DNA of 64,000 nucleotides, from assembly GCA_009809945.1 (NCBI GenBank), contig WTPW01000660.1, positions 282,601 to 346,600 on the forward strand, read 5' to 3'. Origin of the DNA: Gigaspora margarita. Taxonomy: Eukaryota > Glomeromycota > Glomeromycetes > Diversisporales > Gigasporaceae. The notes below the pieces were generated by a model, which was not told where the DNA came from, did no database searches, and worked only from the letters and a program-made list of their open reading frames with translations. Numbering within the stretch: position 1 is the stretch's first letter; every line of letters begins with the position of its first letter. A program made the translations under genes and the position numbers. Below are positions 59,190 to 64,000 of the stretch, piece after piece.

Positions 59190-62100
59190 CCTTTAATACA
59201 CTCTATTTATAAATGCCATCATCAACTATTGTATATTGCCAAAAATAAGCTACCTCCAAAAATAAGCTACTCCCCTGATTTTTTTCAAAAATCTTTTTTT
59301 TTTAGCGTTTAAAGGCTGGGTACTATGGCTGGATTTTTATTATGAGTTATAGAGACATAATATTTGTTATATGAATGAGGATACAACTAGCCACATGTGC
59401 ACTTTTGGTGCCTAATTTAAATAGTCTGCCCAAAGGTTCTACACTAGCTGCCATACCTACAACCCAACTACGGAAGTTGCCTATTTAAACCCTCTGGTTC
59501 ACGATCCTCCTATTACTACCCAATGCACTACATATATGTAGATATTATAGGGCCCCAACCCTTTTAGATAATACGGCCTTTTTTCAAAAATCTTAAAAAA
59601 CCTGTTAGCAGTTGCTACATATAAACGTCTAAATTTTACTAAGTAAATCTTAAAGGTGCTATCAAGTAAACTTGTTCAGTACATCAAAATACACATACAG
59701 TAAATATTTGGTGTCATTTGAACAACTTTTTATTAGTACATTTTTTCAATTTTTTCAAAAAACTCAATGTTTCAAAAATATGCTACTCCACGTTTTTTTG
59801 TGTAATTTTTTGGTCAAAAAAGGTAGTTTATTTTCAGACACATATATAGTACTATTTGCAATACCACATATAAATCTTTTTAATGCATGTTAAAAATTTA
59901 TTATTGTTAAAAAAAAAAGCATAAGCATATAGCAAAAAAAAAAATATTTTACTAGGTTTTTTTTTGACTATTTTGCATTGGCTAGCATCTTTGTTACTTG
60001 GTGCCAGCACAAATTATTTTATAAAAACCTGTCCCTAGGTTTTTTATTTGGATTAATTGTTGAAGTTTTTTAATTATACCAATGTAAATACTTTTAAAAT
60101 TATGAGTTATCCAATTTTTAAATTTTGGTTATGTGATTCAGTTGGATTTTTAAGTGCAGTTAAACATTGACTAGATTTATTTCAATCCATTATAGAAGAT
60201 ATAAATTAATATAATTAATATGAAATATGTAGTATGCAATATATTTGTAGTATAATAAAATTTAAATACTCTAAGTTCTAATTTTTATTTTATTAAGTTT
60301 CATAGTATAATAGAGTTAAATAATTTAATTAAATTAAGAATTGATAAGTTATTCCTAAATTGGTAAAAAATAATGATGTAATCAATTCAAATCAATTTGA
60401 ATTGTAAAATGTAAAACATATATACTACTCTTTCACTCTTACAAATATTTGCCTAACTCCTTATTTTTTATTATTGGTATCACAACTTTCTATATCATGT
60501 TTGCTCAGAGTTAACGTTATTGCTTTAATGTTACATGAGTTCCTATTTAAATGTAAATAGCTACCATCTCAAATGTAACTAACATGCATGCATTATATCT
60601 CAAATCGAATATATTTAATATGAGTATTATATCTCAAGTTAAATATAATTAATATGCGAGTATTATATCTCAAGTTGTATGTATTTCATATGTGGATAAT
60701 TATAAGTAACTAAAAGCTTTCACATTTACAAATATGAAACAATCAAAGTCAACCAATCCAAAATTCACAAATAAAATTTAACCTAAGCTATTTAATTAAT
60801 GTTAGGAATTCTTCTACAGGTTTAGTATAAAATTTTGCCACAAAAATTTGTTAATCTGCATCTTCTTGACTATATGATCTATCTTTGTATTTTTATAATA
60901 GCAGTTTATTTTTTTAAAATGAATAATGAAATTGCTAGACAATGTTGTTGCTCAATTCACTGAACATTTTTTTGATAAGATATGTGTTTGTTATTACATG
61001 TTTTCTACAATCTATTCTTAGACAACCCATTTTTCTGATGATCATTTTTGTGACATAAAATTGGCCCAATTTAGTATTAGGGTTGGCCAATTTATAGTTA
61101 GTGTTGGCAAGAATTAATGTTAGAAAATAATTGTTGAGGCAATGCCTTGTCTAAGAAAAGAACTGTTAAAACATGTTATGTCAGATATACTTCTTATCAA
61201 AAGAATGTGCTATCGATGAAATAGCATGTCAGCATTATGGTATCAGAAAAATAAATTGGCTAGTAAATAACTTTTAGTGAACTATACAATAACCCTAGAC
61301 AATAAGGTAGCTGCATGATATTGTCATGCAAACCAGAGATGTAAATTTATGAGAAAATACAGTTAGATGAATTGATTACTTTTAAGATTTTGTATAGTTT
61401 GAAGAAATTATAAATAAAGCTTGGAGGCAGTTTTATTTTTCTTATGCTGAGAAATTTTAATTAGCTTTATCATAAGAAAGTCAAACCTAGTTAAAATCTT
61501 AACAAGAAGCAAATTGGCAAATGCAGTGTACTATATAATTTTTGTGTAGCAAAATATTTGGTTTCTATAGACTATAGCAAATTTGTATAAATTTTTTTTT
61601 TAGTTGATACAGTTGATGTATTCGTGTATATTAAAATTTTTTCTCATATTTGCAAAAGAATTATTTTACTCAAGCTTAAATCATTAAAAGTAACAAACAT
61701 CTCACATTCTTAAACAAAATTTAAAACTATTAATTTAAAGATTCTTGATTATTTTTTTAATTCTTATAATTTCATCATTTCACTAGCAATACCTTTACTA
61801 TATTAGCTACGAGTTAGATTGTATTGAAATTGGCATAATTTCTATTTGATTTATTGTAAACTTATATTACAAAACTTATAAGTAGGATTGTTATAAGTTA
61901 TTTGACAAAATATTGTACATGATAAATTATGATAAGTTATTTGGCCAATATATGTAAGTTACAATATAGGTATTAAAATTGGTCAAATTATATAACAATT
62001 TCTACTAGTATTAACATCAATTTGACCAAACCTCAATATCTAAATAAATGATCAATTAAAACCATATTATAATATAATTTAGGCCAAATTTTATAATTTG

Positions 62101-62812
62101 AGTTATTTTGAGTTTATACGTATAACTACAACATATAATTTATATTAGTAAATTACATGTAATTTATATAAAATTTAATAATAATAATACAATTTGTAGT
62201 TAACATAGCATAGAGGAAACTCGCATCTTTATGAAAAATCACAGGTAATAACATTTGTGTGATTGGTTAATTGATGTAGATCCAAACGTGATGATTGACC
62301 AATCAAATCAATTAAAAATTCTTTTGATATGCAAAATTACGCGAAAAAATGAGTTTATTATTAATAAAAGTAAAGCATTTTTAATATTAAAGTAATTTTA
62401 TTATTTTTTTAACCATTAGATTTTACTGAAAACACATTACATCCAACATGTTACTACTCTATAGTCTATACTACTGTAATTAAATCACACACCATCATAT
62501 TTATTATACTACATATCTGATATTAGAGGTAGCTTGATATAGAATACATATATGTGTCGTAGTTCGGGTAAAATAAATCGTGTTAAAGTATTTATAACGT
62601 GTAGCCTGTTTAATAAATGTATAAAATTTTATATTAGCATAACACTCACAGTTTAACAATTTATAAATCTATTGTTTGACTTCATAATTTGAACGTAGTA
62701 GAAACTCAATAAACTTTGCCAATTACCAAACGCCCTACCTTTGTTATTATGAAAACTTTCTGGAGAAAGTGATTGAAAATGATTAGAAAAGATTTTCTGC
62801 TAGAAATACTCA
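59190..62812. other. Gene-free AT-rich stretch
   Basis: Inverted CAAAAATAAGCTACC-type words near 59233-59260 and 59815-59842 may mark an eroded element of about 610 bp. Otherwise only the small tandem array at 60592-60700 could be supported. Confidence 0.4.
60592..60700. repeat. Three tandem units of about 40 bp
   Basis: Each unit contains TTATATCTCAA(A/G)T and ATAT(T/A)(T/A)(T/C)(A/T)ATATG; starts are near 60592, 60625 and 60662. Confidence 0.65.
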
Positions 62813-62820
62813 AAATGAAG

Positions 62821-63558
62821 CAGGGTTGGGCAACTGGACAATTGGACAATTGGAAATTTGTCCAGTGTCCAGTGTCCTAATTGTCCAGTGAAAAGCAATG
62901 GATTAAGAAAATAATCACTGGACAACAAAAATTAAAAAAAATTATAATTTTTAAAATTTTAAACAAAAAAAATTAAATCAACTAGATAATTAACCAATTC
63001 TGTTAAAATCGATAACTTAAAAAACTTAATTTATTAAGCCTGTTCCTGCTATATAATATAATATTTATAATATTTTCAAGCCTGATATCTCTCAAAACCT
63101 GCTTACCATGCATATTGCTTTGGGAGGTTAACATCATTTGAAATACTATCCTTTACAATTGCAAGCAAATTGGTTGCATATAGATATCTTATTTAGTTAA
63201 ATACAGTATTATGTGGTCAACATATTTATTGCTTATTAATTTTTTCAAATGTACTGTATGCGCTAACAATAATTAAACTAAATTTTAAAATTAAATAAGA
63301 ATAAAATTAAATTAAATCAAAGGTATAGTGCATTATTATAAAATTTTAACTACATTTTTAAGAATTAGCTAGAGCAATCCTCTGGGAGTACTAGTTATCT
63401 NACCAGATATGTTGTGCTTTGACTAATTTATTTATTTATTGAATTTTTTTATAAANATNTCACTGGACACTGGACATGCACTGGACATTACACTGGACAA
63501 TTTGGAAACGTCCAGTGTCTAGTGAAAAAGCACTGGATATACAGCTTGCCCAACCCTG
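62821..63558. mobile_element. hAT-type element with TCCAGTG words, 738 bp
   Basis: A perfect 8-bp duplication AAATGAAG flanks it (62813-62820 and 63559-63566). The ends are CAGGGTTGGGCAA on both sides in inverted orientation. TCCAGTG, CACTGGAC and GGACAATTGGAC words recur in both subtermini. The interior has no coding frame; Ns occur at 63402, 63456 and 63458. Confidence 0.92.
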
Positions 63559-63566
63559 AAATGAAG

Positions 63567-64000
63567 AACTTTTACTTATAAATGGGGGTACCTTAAGTTT
63601 AACTTTTTATGGTTAAGCGGATGGTAAAATTGCCAGTTTTTAGACTACAACATATATCAAAATTTCAATTGCCCATATAAATAGTTTGTGTAACAATTAT
63701 TTCAGAATCTATCAGATGCAAGTTTCTCCTATGCTAGTTAACATCAGCAAATTATATATATGTAATCCAACGTAAGATATTACAGCCCATAATTTAACAA
63801 TTATCTTATGTTTGATACAATTTATTATGTTATATATTACATTATATTACAGTTATATTACAGAATTTATAGCACAATATTGCGAAATAGACCAAATAAA
63901 AAAATGCAAATAACCTCCCCTTCAGGGGTCACAGCAGGCAATAATTTGCATATTGTGTGATGTTTTCGCATTGTTTTAAAATTTTTAAAAAATAAATAAA
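63567..64000. other. Gene-free AT-rich end of the window
   Basis: Nothing supportable was seen. Confidence 0.35.

Overview
The window reads as nuclear DNA of a fungus with a very AT-rich, transposon-loaded genome. By inference it is an arbuscular mycorrhizal fungus (Glomeromycotina). The reasons are family-level: a membrane-anchored tyrosine-kinase-like protein kinase with an HRDFH..N catalytic loop, Sel1-like and TPR repeat fragments, a vWA/alpha-kinase, a SWIM/CCHC MULE transposase, and GT-AG introns of about 70-140 nt. No tRNA, rRNA, CRISPR array, operon or bacterial gene is visible.

Four host loci can be recognised: the kinase (17652-20249, minus), a TPR-repeat pseudogene (23472-24470, plus), the vWA/alpha-kinase (30817-32786, minus) and a secreted pepsin-like gene (39311-43001, minus) that has lost catalytic residues and is probably decayed. 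They look like separate signalling or repeat-family genes and do not form a pathway.

Most of the rest is mobile DNA whose ends can be read directly. There is a 4.1-kb MULE with a decayed transposase (5812-9924). A GC-rich tRNA-type SINE lies at 10023-10476 with a 13-bp target duplication. At least twelve hAT-type elements carry short TIRs, and most have perfect or near-perfect 8-bp target duplications; each family repeats its own subterminal word. A 1.3-kb composite TIR element with a 12-bp duplication (13069-14368) and a 1.8-kb hAT (57404-59181) each carry a piece of a Sel1-repeat gene. Others are a MULE-type MITE (16651-17333), a Harbinger-type MITE (52954-53393), a pogo-type element (36542-37326), a solo LTR inside a TA-flanked MITE (35280-36486) and a Helitron-like 3' end (39169-39200). 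Several elements are nested two or three deep.

The most unusual observation is that two TA-flanked inverted-repeat elements sit inside coding exons of the kinase (18907-19369) and of the pepsin-like gene (40551-41625). Taking out the element with one TA rejoins the local reading frame exactly in both, and neither element has usable GT-AG borders. A third TA-flanked element (24471-25547) ends the TPR pseudogene. These may be recent disruptive insertions, or elements removed precisely at the DNA or RNA level. Scattered single Ns and a 116-N gap mean some breaks could be assembly artefacts.
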